DNA of 64,000 bases, taken from NCBI GenBank assembly GCA_033558025.1, contig JAUCEF010000005.1, positions 558,001 through 622,000 of the forward strand, written 5' to 3'. Of this stretch, positions 40,747 to 50,505 are shown one piece after another (positions within the stretch are counted from its first letter, which is position 1; every line of letters starts with the position of its first letter). This stretch comes from Phytophthora sp. 'mugwort' (Eukaryota; Oomycota; Peronosporomycetes; Peronosporales; Peronosporaceae). The notes below the pieces were generated by a model. It made no database searches. It was not told the DNA's origin and worked only from the letters and a program-made list of their open reading frames with translations. The position numbers were made by a program, and so were the translations under genes.

Positions 40747-41171
40747 CCATTCTGAAGACCGCTTCTTCTGCGTCTCGCGCAAGGGCGTTATCAGCGGATG
40801 TCGCTGGGTAACCAAGCCGACAGCGAGAGTCCAGGAGAGTACTACGATTTAACGCAATTTTAGAGTAGTTCCCAAGTTTCGACAACGTTTGGGGTAAAAC
40901 AGCGTAATTCATTAATGGGTTTATGCGCATGACCAACCTCATCCAAAAGAGACGAAGAAGGGTGGGTCTTAAACTAGCTTGGCTTTCGTGTCTTGGTCGA
41001 AAGCTGAAATGGAAAGCTCGCATCTCGCAATGGATGACTCATACAGAATATGTAAGGAAAGGTCTTTTACACGTATGAACACACACCGAGTTTGTGTTCA
41101 TACGTGTAAAAGACCTTTTCCTTTCGTACCTTTAGGATTTGTAGCTCGGTGGCAGGAAGCGTAGACGTATA

Positions 41172-41190
41172 CCCCCCCCCCCCCCCCCCC
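41172..41190 (+). repeat. poly-C run of 19
   Basis: Counterpart of the 18-G run at 29179-29196, one base longer. Confidence 0.9.
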
Positions 41191-41763
41191 GCCGCCCCTC
41201 CCTAAGTGACAGTTCACATCCGAATGTCGCGGGTTTAGCTTTTGTCAGCGCATGTCTTCGTGTGGTTTGAGCGGCTTCCCGGTGTTCCATGCATAATACG
41301 CGGGTTGCACACCAACTGCGTCAGTTCATTCGTCTATACAGTATTTTGCATCAGTAAAGATGCCGTGCTCTGTCTAGTGACTTGAAAATAGTAAACCATC
41401 TATGGCGAAACTCAACAAGATCACTATTACACACGCTGTGAAGTTATGGAGGTTATAATTTGCTGTGAATTCTGTATTGAGTGCAGATTACTGTACAACC
41501 ATATTATTTGTATTCAATAACCTGCTCCATCACTACATAGTATATCCGATTATATGCGCTGTCGGAGACTTCCTTTTCAGCATTGATTACGGTTTGCGAT
41601 TGCGTAGAAATCGTCAGTGACGTGTTGGCCCATCCTCACGTTGATTGGCTATAATTATCGTTGCCATGCGACACGGACACACACGTTCGTTTTATCAGCG
41701 ACTTGCCCGATCTTGCACCATGTACAGTGAATACCCCGCGCACACGAACCTCGCGGTTCGATC

Positions 41764-41782
41764 GTCTCATTCTCAAACATCC
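41764..41782 (+). promoter_or_regulatory. Inr/FPR-like core promoter of the right AIF-like gene
   Basis: GTCTCATTCTCAAACATCC, about 66-84 bases upstream of the ATG at 41848, identical to the element of the left copy. Confidence 0.5.
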
Positions 41783-41847
41783 TCGGCGCACCGCAAGTGT
41801 AGCAGCGACAACAGCAACCGCAAATCCCAAGACTTTAGTAGACGAAC

Positions 41848-43032
41848 ATGCCTCGCATTATCATCGTCGGTGGCGGCCCCGCGGGCATCGCCGTGGCCCA
41901 GGCTTTGGCGTCCGACCTCACGGCCAAGGACGACACCACGGTAATCGTGCTCGAGAAGAGCAAATACTACTACCATGCCGTGGGCACACCGCGTGCCGTC
42001 GTGGACGCCGGCTACACCAAGAAGCTCTTTGTGCCGTACGACAGCGCGATCCCGCCATCAGCCAAGTCGTTCGTCCAGATCCAGCGCGCCGTCGTATCGC
42101 GCATCGTGCCGGGCGCCAACGAGATCGAGTATGCTCCCATCGACGAGAACGGCGACATGCTGGCGGGCCCCGTCAAGAGCATGTCATACGACTACCTGGT
42201 GATGGCCACGGGTAGTACGTACACGGTGCCCATCAAGCAGCCCAAGAACAACTTCAAACGCGCTACCACAGAAGCCAAGCTGGCCGAGGTACGTGAACAG
42301 GTCAAGGCCGCCAACAGCGTGCTCATCGTGGGCGGCGGCGCCGTAGGCGTGGAGGTAGCCGGCGAGATCAAAGCCAAGTACCCGAGCAAGACTGTGACGA
42401 TCCTCGAAGGAAAGGACAAGCTGGTGGCCAAGGACGACGTGCGCGACAAGTTCCGTACCAAGCTGTCGACGTATTTGAAACGCCTAGGCGTCAAGTTGGT
42501 GCTGGGAGAGCGTCTGACGGAGCGCCTGGCGGGCAACAGCTTCGAAAAGCGCACGCTGCGCACGGACAAGGGCACGGAGATCGAGTCGGACGTCCAGCTG
42601 CTGTGCGGCGGCTTCAGCCCCACGACGGAGCTTATCCAGAAACTGGACGCGAGCATGGTCACCTCGGAGGGCTTCATCAAGGTGAACAACAAACTGCAAC
42701 TGGACAGCGACCAGTACTCAAACATTTACGCGCTGGGCGATGCGAGTAACAATCCAGCGCCCAAGCGCATGTACTACGCTGGCCTGCAGGGCAAGCACCT
42801 TGGCGCCGAGCTGGCGTTGGTGGCGCGTAAGACGCAGACTAACGTGAACAAGGCGTTCCCCAAGGTGGAGTTGGTGGGCACGATGCTGCCGCTGGGCCCG
42901 AACGGCGGTGTGTCGCAGCTCCCCGTCATGGGCGGCGTGGTCATGGGCAACTTCGTTACCAAGTCGATTAAATCCAAGGACTACTTTGCCGGCATGACCT
43001 GGAAGAGCCTGGGCGCCGTCATCCCCAACTAG
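41848..43032 (+). CDS. FAD-dependent pyridine nucleotide oxidoreductase, AIF/FSP1-like (second copy)
   Basis: 394 residues, with the same motifs and positions as the gene at 27337-28521 and identical except Ile392 for Val392. The last four codons (ATC CCC AAC TAG against GTG CCC AAT TAG) are clearly diverged while all upstream sequence is nearly identical, and the 3' flanks are unrelated. It is followed 0.6 kb downstream, on the same strand, by a diverged paralogue. It is intact and starts at the ATG right after the shared 5' region. Confidence 0.9.
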   Translation: MPRIIIVGGGPAGIAVAQALASDLTAKDDTTVIVLEKSKYYYHAVGTPRAVVDAGYTKKLFVPYDSAIPPSAKSFVQIQRAVVSRIVPGANEIEYAPIDENGDMLAGPVKSMSYDYLVMATGSTYTVPIKQPKNNFKRATTEAKLAEVREQVKAANSVLIVGGGAVGVEVAGEIKAKYPSKTVTILEGKDKLVAKDDVRDKFRTKLSTYLKRLGVKLVLGERLTERLAGNSFEKRTLRTDKGTEIESDVQLLCGGFSPTTELIQKLDASMVTSEGFIKVNNKLQLDSDQYSNIYALGDASNNPAPKRMYYAGLQGKHLGAELALVARKTQTNVNKAFPKVELVGTMLPLGPNGGVSQLPVMGGVVMGNFVTKSIKSKDYFAGMTWKSLGAVIPN

Positions 43033-43640
43033 GCAGTAGAGTTTGAGTGTACCTTTGTAATGCTATCCAATATCAGGATTCTTGTGAAAACGCTTTTTTT
43101 CGCCTTCTTCTGTTGTTTTTGCAGGGATAATGGATATTGAACAGACCAGTACGCGAGAAGATTCACAGCACTTCCATCATGGAAGTTCCATGCAGATGCA
43201 CTTCACAGTAAAGTAGATGCGCTTCGTAAAGCGATGAATGGCTGGATTGGAGATAAGTTTTCCAAGATGACCTGCATGTGAGTGTACCGGTAAGTGCATC
43301 TTCACGGCTGTCTGCACGCTCATTATCCAATCTACCTCCGCACTTCGTAGCTAAATCATTGCATTACTCATCACTCAAAATGAATTCATTCCCGCTCCTG
43401 CAAGACTTATTGAGAGGGATGAATGTACTGTACCTAATTAAATACTGATGAATCATTAAATGATGATGCCCGAGCTGGAACCGCAATCAGCTTTTAGTGT
43501 TCACTGATCACTGATCAGCAAATCGCCAGATCTTGACTGCGTCAGTTTCGCCTCTAATAACGACCTGGTCTTGTTTCTCACAACCGAATTCGCAGTAAAA
43601 GAAGCACACCGCAGCAGAACCGTCCCAACCAGCCAAGAAA
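43033..43640. other. spacer between AIF-like paralogues
   Basis: No gene seen. It should contain the 3' UTR of the upstream copy and the promoter of the downstream one. A T run (CGCTTTTTTTCG) lies near 43092. Confidence 0.4.
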
Positions 43641-44822
43641 ATGACTCGCATTGTGATCGTTGGAGGAGGCGCAGCGGGTATCAACACGGCGCAGACGTTG
43701 GCCAAGAACATCACGGAGGCCGACAATACCGAGGTCATCGTGCTCGAAAAGAACGCCTTCTTTTACCATGTCGTCGGTGCCCCCCGCGCCTACGTAGATG
43801 CCGACTACACCAAAAAGATGTTCATCCCGTACGACAACGCCATCCCCAAGCACGCGACCAAGTTCGTTCGCATCGTGCGCGGAGTGGCCACGCGCATCTC
43901 GGCCGACACGAACGAGGTGTCATACCACGCGATCGGCAGCGATGACAAGGAAAGTGAAGTTACGGAAAAGCTGAAGTTTGACTACCTGGTGCTCGCGACG
44001 GGTAGCACATATTCGGTGCCGATCAAGCCTGGCAGTCGTGATTATGCTCGCTCAGCGACGGAGGCGAAGCTGCACGAGGTGCATGACCGCATCGAGAAGG
44101 CGGAAACAATTACGGTGGTTGGAGGAGGTGCCGTTGGCTGCGAGGTGGCGGCGGAGATCAAGGCGAAATATCCGAGCAAACCAGTGACGATCGTTGACGC
44201 AAACAGTACGCTCATTGCCGGTAGTAACCTCCGCGACAAGTTCTACACGTACTTGAATGCTTCGCTCGAGAAGCTGGAGATAAAGGTGATACGTGGTGAG
44301 CGCTTGACAGAGCGTCTGAGTGGAAACGGCTTTGAGAAGCGCATTTTGCGTACCGACAAGGGAACGGAGATTGAATCGGATATTCAGCTCCTTTGTGGTG
44401 GATTCAGCCCTGTAGCTACGCTAGTGCAGGAGATGGATGCGTCGTTGGTAACTGAACGTGGTGCTGTCAAAGTGAACGACAAGTTGCAGCTGGAAGGCGG
44501 CAAATATGCTCACATTTTTGCTTTGGGTGATGTGTGCAACCACCCAGCACCGAAGATGGCATTCATCGCTGGTGAACAAGGCAAGTTTCTTGCTGGTGAA
44601 CTAGCCGCAGTTATCCACAACAAGCAACCAGGCTTTACGAAGCCATTCGATACACCAGCCGTTGCCGCGATGATTTTGCCGCTGGGCCCGTGCGGAGGTG
44701 TTTCGCAACTGCCAGTGTGGGGAGGCGTTGTTGTTGGTGACTGGTTCACGTGGCTGCTCAAATCTAGGGACTTCTTCGCCGGCAGAATCTGGGCTAGCAT
44801 CGGGGCGACAGCTCCGAAGTAA
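43641..44822 (+). CDS. FAD-dependent pyridine nucleotide oxidoreductase, AIF/FSP1-like (third paralogue)
   Basis: 393 residues from ATG at 43641. It has the same plan as the other two: GGGAAG near residues 8-13, ATGSTYSVPIK near 120-130, TVVGGGAVGCEVAAEIKAKY near 160-178, and FALGDVCNHPAP near 293-305. It aligns along the full length with the 394-residue copies, but many substitutions separate them (for example KVIRGERLTERLSGNGFEKR against KLVLGERLTERLAGNSFEKR). The C-terminus GATAPK matches GAV(V/I)PN in position. It lies outside the inverted repeat, so it is the older member of the family. It is intact. Confidence 0.9.
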   Translation: MTRIVIVGGGAAGINTAQTLAKNITEADNTEVIVLEKNAFFYHVVGAPRAYVDADYTKKMFIPYDNAIPKHATKFVRIVRGVATRISADTNEVSYHAIGSDDKESEVTEKLKFDYLVLATGSTYSVPIKPGSRDYARSATEAKLHEVHDRIEKAETITVVGGGAVGCEVAAEIKAKYPSKPVTIVDANSTLIAGSNLRDKFYTYLNASLEKLEIKVIRGERLTERLSGNGFEKRILRTDKGTEIESDIQLLCGGFSPVATLVQEMDASLVTERGAVKVNDKLQLEGGKYAHIFALGDVCNHPAPKMAFIAGEQGKFLAGELAAVIHNKQPGFTKPFDTPAVAAMILPLGPCGGVSQLPVWGGVVVGDWFTWLLKSRDFFAGRIWASIGATAPK

Positions 44823-45481
44823 GTGTAGGCGAGTTTCTTGCTTGCCAAATTTTTAAAATCGGCTTATGAGTATCAAATTCTTTATCCTACCGGTTTTCTG
44901 GATCAATCGTGAGACCCCGGAAAGCGATAAGACTCGGTGCTCACACACGGTAAAGTAATGTACGGAGACGCCCTAGAATTATATCCGCATACTGTAATGT
45001 TACGAAAGTACCACGAGCATTTTGTCCAAGGAATTATGTTTTAAGTTATATAGTACAGTATGCATATTTTTATTACGGCGCATCAACATACAAGTTTACT
45101 CCGAGAAACGGTAAATGCGCATGCATAGGATCATATATATAGTCCAGGGCGTAAACTGCGCGAGGAGGCTATGATTTCTCGAAGTAACTGCTACTCTAGT
45201 TCGATACTACACAAACGAAGCCTAGCTACTAGCAACGATCTTCACTAGGTAGATCTTCACTAGGTAGACCTTGAATGCATGCAACCTTTTTTGTTCACTC
45301 CTGGCGATTGATTGCTACTTTGTCGATAACCGCTCGAGCGCTTGGAGTTGGCGGTAAACTTTGAGGTGGAGAGTTTACTGGGTCAGTAATCGGAAGAGGC
45401 TTGTAGTGGCAGGGTCGTCCATGAACAAACGAGGAGACGCTTCTCGCTTGAGCAGAGCCTGTCAGCTCCACGAGGTCCTAC
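44823..45481. other. intergenic, no recognised gene
   Basis: A small direct repeat (CTTCACTAGGTAGA, twice) at 45240-45270. Nothing else can be supported. Confidence 0.4.
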
Positions 45482-46117
45482 TGTTCCGAGTACTCCTACT
45501 CTGGACGGTGGCAACCGTCTCGGTCGTGGTGTGGCTCCCCCTCTCAATGGAGATACTCTGCGTGAGCAGCTACTTGCTGAGCAGTTGTCCGAGGACGAGT
45601 CCGGAGGTCGCCTTAGGTCGGCCCGGACCGGCCCGTACCAGGTCGCTTGGTGGGTTAGGACCGTGCGAAGAGGCAGACCCGGGTCTAGAGCAACCGACGG
45701 AACGATGACTGCCTCAACGGAATGTTGAAGAACTTGCGAAAAGGGTGCAATGCGGAGGAGCCATCAAGGCCGAAGAAGATGACAGGATGGAGGTTGCGCC
45801 AACGGTAACGAGCATCACGGGTACGAGGCGGAGTCTCGGATGGAGGGGGTGATCTAGGGTAGCCGACGTGCGCGTGAATCATGGTGCGAATTGGGTACGG
45901 AGGCGCCGGATGATGCGGAAAAGGTAAGGAACGGTGGCGAGCGAGTGTGGACGCTGTTTCGAGGAGCTTAGTCGTGAATTTACCTGATCTTACATAAGCA
46001 AATAGGCATTACATTTTATTGTTCAGGCTGTGAATTTGCTAGGTGTGTGTGTCTCACTCTAGTACTCATCTGTTCCATACGACGCTTGACCAGTCCCGAT
46101 CGGGACAGCTTGCGACA
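45482..46117 (+). mobile_element. probable 5' LTR of the large Gypsy element
   Basis: Inferred, not proven. It starts TGTTCCGAGTACTCC where homology to 58373-58503 begins, and ends CTTGCGACA at 46117, directly before TTTGGTGGAGAAGCAGG, which looks like the start of an internal region. Its first 131 bases match 58373-58503 at roughly 90 percent by eye; the rest has no partner because the 3' copy is cut at 58503. Within the matched part an ORF is open (VPSTPTLDGGNRLGRG, LREQLLAEQLSEDESGG). Confidence 0.45.
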
Positions 46118-46468
46118 TTTGGTGGAGAAGCAGGGTTACTTGGACTTCGTCATGAACGGATTCGAGTACGGAGTGAACGTCTACGTCGGAGTTTAAGCTT
46201 CTTCAAGGGTACATGGACTGACCGCGCAGGAAAGCGTTTGAGGCTAGAAAGGCGTGCACGGTGAAGTGTGAAGATTTGCGGTTAAGGCGAGAAAATATTG
46301 GTACGGGGCGCAAGGGAACGCCAGGTTGTTTTGGAAGTTTGGAGTTTAGAGTTTGGAGTTGCGCGGGGCTAGCAGGACAAGGTGGCACGCACCCGGTTGC
46401 GGGGCTAGCGGGGACGGCAGCACGCGAGAAGTTTATAGGTCAAGTTGAAGGCGAGTTAACCGACAAGG

Positions 46469-47810
46469 ATGGTCAATTCGAGCGACGAAAGCGGCGATGA
46501 GGAATGCCGCTTCGACGCGCTCATGAGAGGGAGCGAGAGGAACGGATGGTTGGAGAGTCCGGTGAACTAATTACTTCGCTTGCGGGCGAAGGAAAGGAGG
46601 GGATGGACTTGGCTGCTACGTCAGCAGGCCGAGACGCACTCCAGGGCGAGGTGATGGATGCATTCTTGGCGGATGAAGTGGCCAGCGAGACCAAGATGAC
46701 CGAGGAAGGGACGGTCGAGGTGAAGATCGAGACCGCGATGAAGGCCGAAAAGAAGGGCGGACAGCCATCAGGAGTAATGACGGGTGGGCAAGGAAGAACG
46801 AGAACTCCGTTCCCGAAATTCCGGGAAGTGGAGGAAGAGGGCAAGGCGTCTGGATATGATCCCGACGACGCAGAAGCTACTGAGACGGAAGCGGATGAGC
46901 CGAAATGGAGCCCGAGCGGGTTTATCGCTCAGTACACGGGTCCTGAAGCTAGGAGCCTGAACCGTCCTCAATTCGGGTGGGGTTGGAGTTGGTTGTCTAC
47001 GAACCGTGAACCTAAAGTGACGGAGGACCGAAGGTGGTTGGAAGCCGTTCTCGTGTGTCCAAGAGTCGGTCCACGCTGAAGCCGGACAAGCAGGCCCTCT
47101 TGGCGGCTTACCAAGCTGGCGTGACGCAGACACGGTTAGCGTACGCGGGGGCAGGACCTCCCGTCACGTTGCCGAAAGTAGCCAAGAAGACGAGGAAGAG
47201 TGTCAAGACGGAGGACACTGAGCTGACGGAGCTTGAACTGTCTAAGCTGGAAACCCACAAGATAAATATCCCCCCGATGTTCTACTCGGACACGGTGACG
47301 ATCGAGAAGGCGCGTGACTTCTGGGACTTGTTCCTGACGCACACGAGAGGACTGCCGGACAAGTGCGACTGCTCATCTTCAGGCAGAAGTTGAAAGGGAA
47401 GGAGGCCAAGCGCTGGTGGGGTAATTCCCGCATACGGACGAGACGCTCAAAGTCAGGTTCCACAACCAGTTCTTGAATCAGACGACGGACCAGCTCTGGG
47501 AACGGTTGCAGACCACGAAGCGAGCCCGCGGGAATCTGTGGAAAAATGGGGAGACCGTGTGACTGACCTATCTGAGTCCTTGGAATACCCGAACTCGGAA
47601 ATGAGATACCAACTGTTCCGGCGCGGACTTAGGAACAAGCGAATGCTCGCGACGCTCGACTCCAGTCCGGCGAACGACATTCCGGAAGCTTGCAAATGGC
47701 TAATGTTTAAGGACCAGCATCGACCGAAGAAAACGACGAGTTTTCGGACGCGGCACCTGCGAAGGGGAAGGAGGCCCCTTAGCCGCTTCGATGGACGCTT
47801 TGACGCATAA
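46469..47810 (+). pseudogene. Gypsy gag (matrix and capsid part)
   Basis: The ATG at 46469 opens MVNSSDESGDEECRFDALMR. Later frames carry acidic/basic linkers (EVEEEGKASGYDPDDAEATE), RSTLKPDKQALLAAYQAGV, KINIPPMFYSDTVTIEKARD and, after a shift, FRQKLKGKEAKRWWGNSRI and VRFHNQFLNQTTDQLWERLQ. Another shift leads to DRVTDLSESLEYPNSEMRYQ and LFRRGLRNKRMLATLDSSPA, the conserved capsid end of Ty3/Gypsy gag. Four or more frame changes break it. Confidence 0.85.
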
Positions 47811-48012
47811 GTTTCAGGAGTTTATGCAGAGGCAGTAGCAGTGGCAGGAGCAGTCACACTCGCGTTGGAAAGCACCTAGGTCGCCGCGTAGAGGGCCCTC
47901 GGTGAACGCTATCGCGAGTCCTTCGTCGAGTTCGAGGTCTGTTAGGAACGGTCGTCCGTTCCGTGGCATTTCTATGGAAGCGGACAGCCGTACTCAGGAA
48001 GGCGTTCCAGTC

Positions 48013-48205
48013 TGTGGTAGATGTGGATTCAAGGGCCACAGACGGGCGCTTTGTAACCGAGTAACGATATAGTGTTTGGTCTGTGGGCAAATGGGCCACT
48101 TACGGATGGAGTGCGAAGGGTCGAGCCGGGGTGGTGCTAGTGGTCTGTGTACCGGCGGGTGTTTCTTCTGCCAGGATACCGGAGACATAGTGGCTAACCG
48201 TCCTC
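48013..48205 (+). pseudogene. Gypsy nucleocapsid with three zinc knuckles, the third decayed
   Basis: Knuckle 1 is CGRCGFKGHRRALC and knuckle 2 is CLVCGQMGHLRMEC, both perfect CCHC. A TAG stop at 48070-48072 separates them. A third (CFFCQDTGDIVANR) has Asp and Arg where His and Cys are required. The region would bind genomic RNA of the element. Confidence 0.85.
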
Positions 48206-48522
48206 GCTGGTGGCGCTGAAGGCGTTAGTGCCGACTGCGACGAGAGCTGCTGGGCGACAATGACGGGGCTAGGGGGAGGGAGGACGAGGCCGCTCCTTCC
48301 TCTACACAGAGAGATGACCCGAGGGGTGGTTTCGCAGAGAAGAAGGTGGTTAAGGAGGTGTTCGGCAACGACGAGAAGGAGGTCGTCGTGCTGGACATGA
48401 AGGAGAAGGTTGTGCAGAAGGAGGCATTTGGCAACGAAGAGAAGGAGGACGTCGTGTTGAACACGAAGGAGAAGGTTGACCGGGAAGGGGCGTCAAGTGA
48501 CGACAGCATGGAGGGATAAATC

Positions 48523-49736
48523 ATGCTGTCCAAGGCCGGGGAGTGCGAGGAACCTGAGAACCCCTTGAGGAAGGGCGAACACGAGAAAGAAGACAGTGAT
48601 GATAGCTATATTAGGAGGAAACTACCGCCTGGGTTTGGAGTAAAGAGGACCGGACCGCTTCGAGGGATCCTGAAGAAGTCCGATGACGCCAAGAAACCGT
48701 GGCGTGCCTGGATGGTGTCTGACGAGAGGCGCCGTGGCGAGTGGTTTGAACGGGGGTTTGAACTAGCGGATAGCATCTTTGATCAGTGGGACGTGGGGCC
48801 TGAAACGACTGGAGACGACAACTTCTCTTGTGCTAGAGTAGGGGACAAGAAGCCTACTGCGACACCCAGAGCGGATACTGAGGCTGTGACCCTTAGTACA
48901 GACCCAGTGGAGAGGATCGACGGAGGGACGGCCGATGTAGAGACCTTCAAGCGTCTCTTTACGGGAAGGGGCTTGGCTCCATGGCGGCTTGCACAGATGT
49001 CGTTGCTGAACCGGAGGAATACGATAAAGCGTTAGAAGAGCGACTCTAACCTTTAGTGGAGCTGAAACGACGCGTGAAGGCAAATGGTGAGACTCAGAAG
49101 GAACGTCCGTGGAAGATATGGCTCGCTACCTAAACTTGCCCGTAGAAGTGCTCGAGCGGGCTAAGGACGCTTCGACGAGAGGGGAAGTGCCGCCCAAGTA
49201 TTGGCAAGAGTGGTTCAAGGGTACGCTGGCTGCGGGAGGCAAAACGGGCCAACCGAACTTCAGCAAGTCCTCGGCGACGCCCGTCGCCAGTGCGCATGGG
49301 CTAGTCGACGTGGTTTTATTGGATGGCGGATTGAACACGTTGCGGGTGGAAGCAGTCGGTGACGTGTTTATCTACGACGAGTTCAAGGTCGGAGATAATC
49401 GACGGGGCCTTGACGAGGACGTCGCGGTGAACGTTTTGATTTCAGAAGAGGCACGGTGTGAAATGGACTAGAGAAGGGAGCATTCGTGCCCGACCCCGGT
49501 CCATTAGAAGAACGGATAATGTCGCTGGGTCGTTTGAAAACCATAGGACGGTCAGCTGTATACGAGATGCTCAAAGAGCTAAGGAAATAATGGAAATGGA
49601 GCAGAGAACGACGGATTTGCTCCTGAGAGACGGTGAACTAATGGAAGTACCGCCGTTGCACGATAGGAAACTGGTCATGGACTGGTCGCGATTCCGCGAC
49701 TTTGCGGAGCTACACTGTTTACCGGTAGAGGATTAG
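48523..49736 (+). pseudogene. Gypsy gag-pol linker region
   Basis: Frames 48523-49035 (RRKLPPGFGVKRTGPLRGIL, RRGEWFERGFELADSIFDQW), 49109-49471 (LNLPVEVLERAKDAS, YWQEWFKGTLAAGG) and 49458-49736 are on the same strand and in the expected position between the zinc knuckles and protease. They have no catalytic motif; I recognise them only as the characteristic spacer of this oomycete Gypsy lineage. Confidence 0.6.
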
Positions 49737-49819
49737 AGGGTTCTATCGGACTGGGCCACGACTATTTTTCTAAGAACGCGATTGAAATCTGGTGGAAACT
49801 ATGCGACCGTATCGAAGAC

Positions 49820-50505
49820 GTGGAAGTACCAGAGGCGCGCCAACGAAGGCGGCGCCGGGCTCGAAAACCAGTGTGTTTCGATTGTTCGACTCTATTTAAA
49901 GAGACAACCGAAGCGTTAGGAACGTTTGAATTTCGAGTGGAATGCCCTGAGAATGCTTCACATTATGTAGAAGTGATCCAATCGGACGGTCGGAAGAATG
50001 TACGCGTCCCGAGATACGGGTTAGTTGAAGTAGTAACTGTCAACCTCGCTGACGGTTTTAGTCTCAATAAGGAAGACGAGGAGGACATGCCCTCGTATAT
50101 TGTGGATGGAGGAAGACGAGTGGTCTGTTCGGTTGGTAACTATGAGGCGTTATCGGGCGGCTTTATCGAGTGTCTACCTTCCCGAATGTTGGCGGATACA
50201 GGCGCTACATTGAGTCTCGTGGACAGACTGGTGCTGAACCGGTTGGGTCGGGCTGCAGAGATGTTGACTCCCTATGAAGGTGAAGTGAGGAGTTCGTCTG
50301 GTCACGAGTGTGCATCCGTGGCTGGATCGAGCTAACTGCCCGAATGGGATCAATCGAGACGACGCTAAGTATACTAGTGGCCGACCAGTTGCACGTGGAT
50401 GCGATCCTGGATGTGGACGCGTTGGCTGCGTTTGGTGGAGTCATAGACGTGACAAAGCGAAAAATGACATTGAAAGCGACTAGCGGTGTTTTGGAGTTAG
50501 GGTGA
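49820..50505 (+). pseudogene. Gypsy aspartic protease domain
   Basis: The frame 49820-50335 contains the active-site motif MLADTGATLSLVDRL. A frame change near 50300 continues with IETTLSILVADQLHVDAILD and AAFGGVIDVTKRKM, the second half of the fold. The order fits gag-protease-RT. The catalytic DTG is intact. Confidence 0.85.

Larger units (their letters stand above)
40747..43020 (+). repeat. right arm of the 2.27-kb inverted repeat
   Basis: This arm is 2274 bases against 2273 on the left; the one extra base is in the homopolymer run. It spans the dispersed repeat (40973-41075), hairpin (41056-41121), poly-C (41172-41190), promoter (41764-41782) and all but the last four codons of the AIF-like gene. 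Confidence 0.92.
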
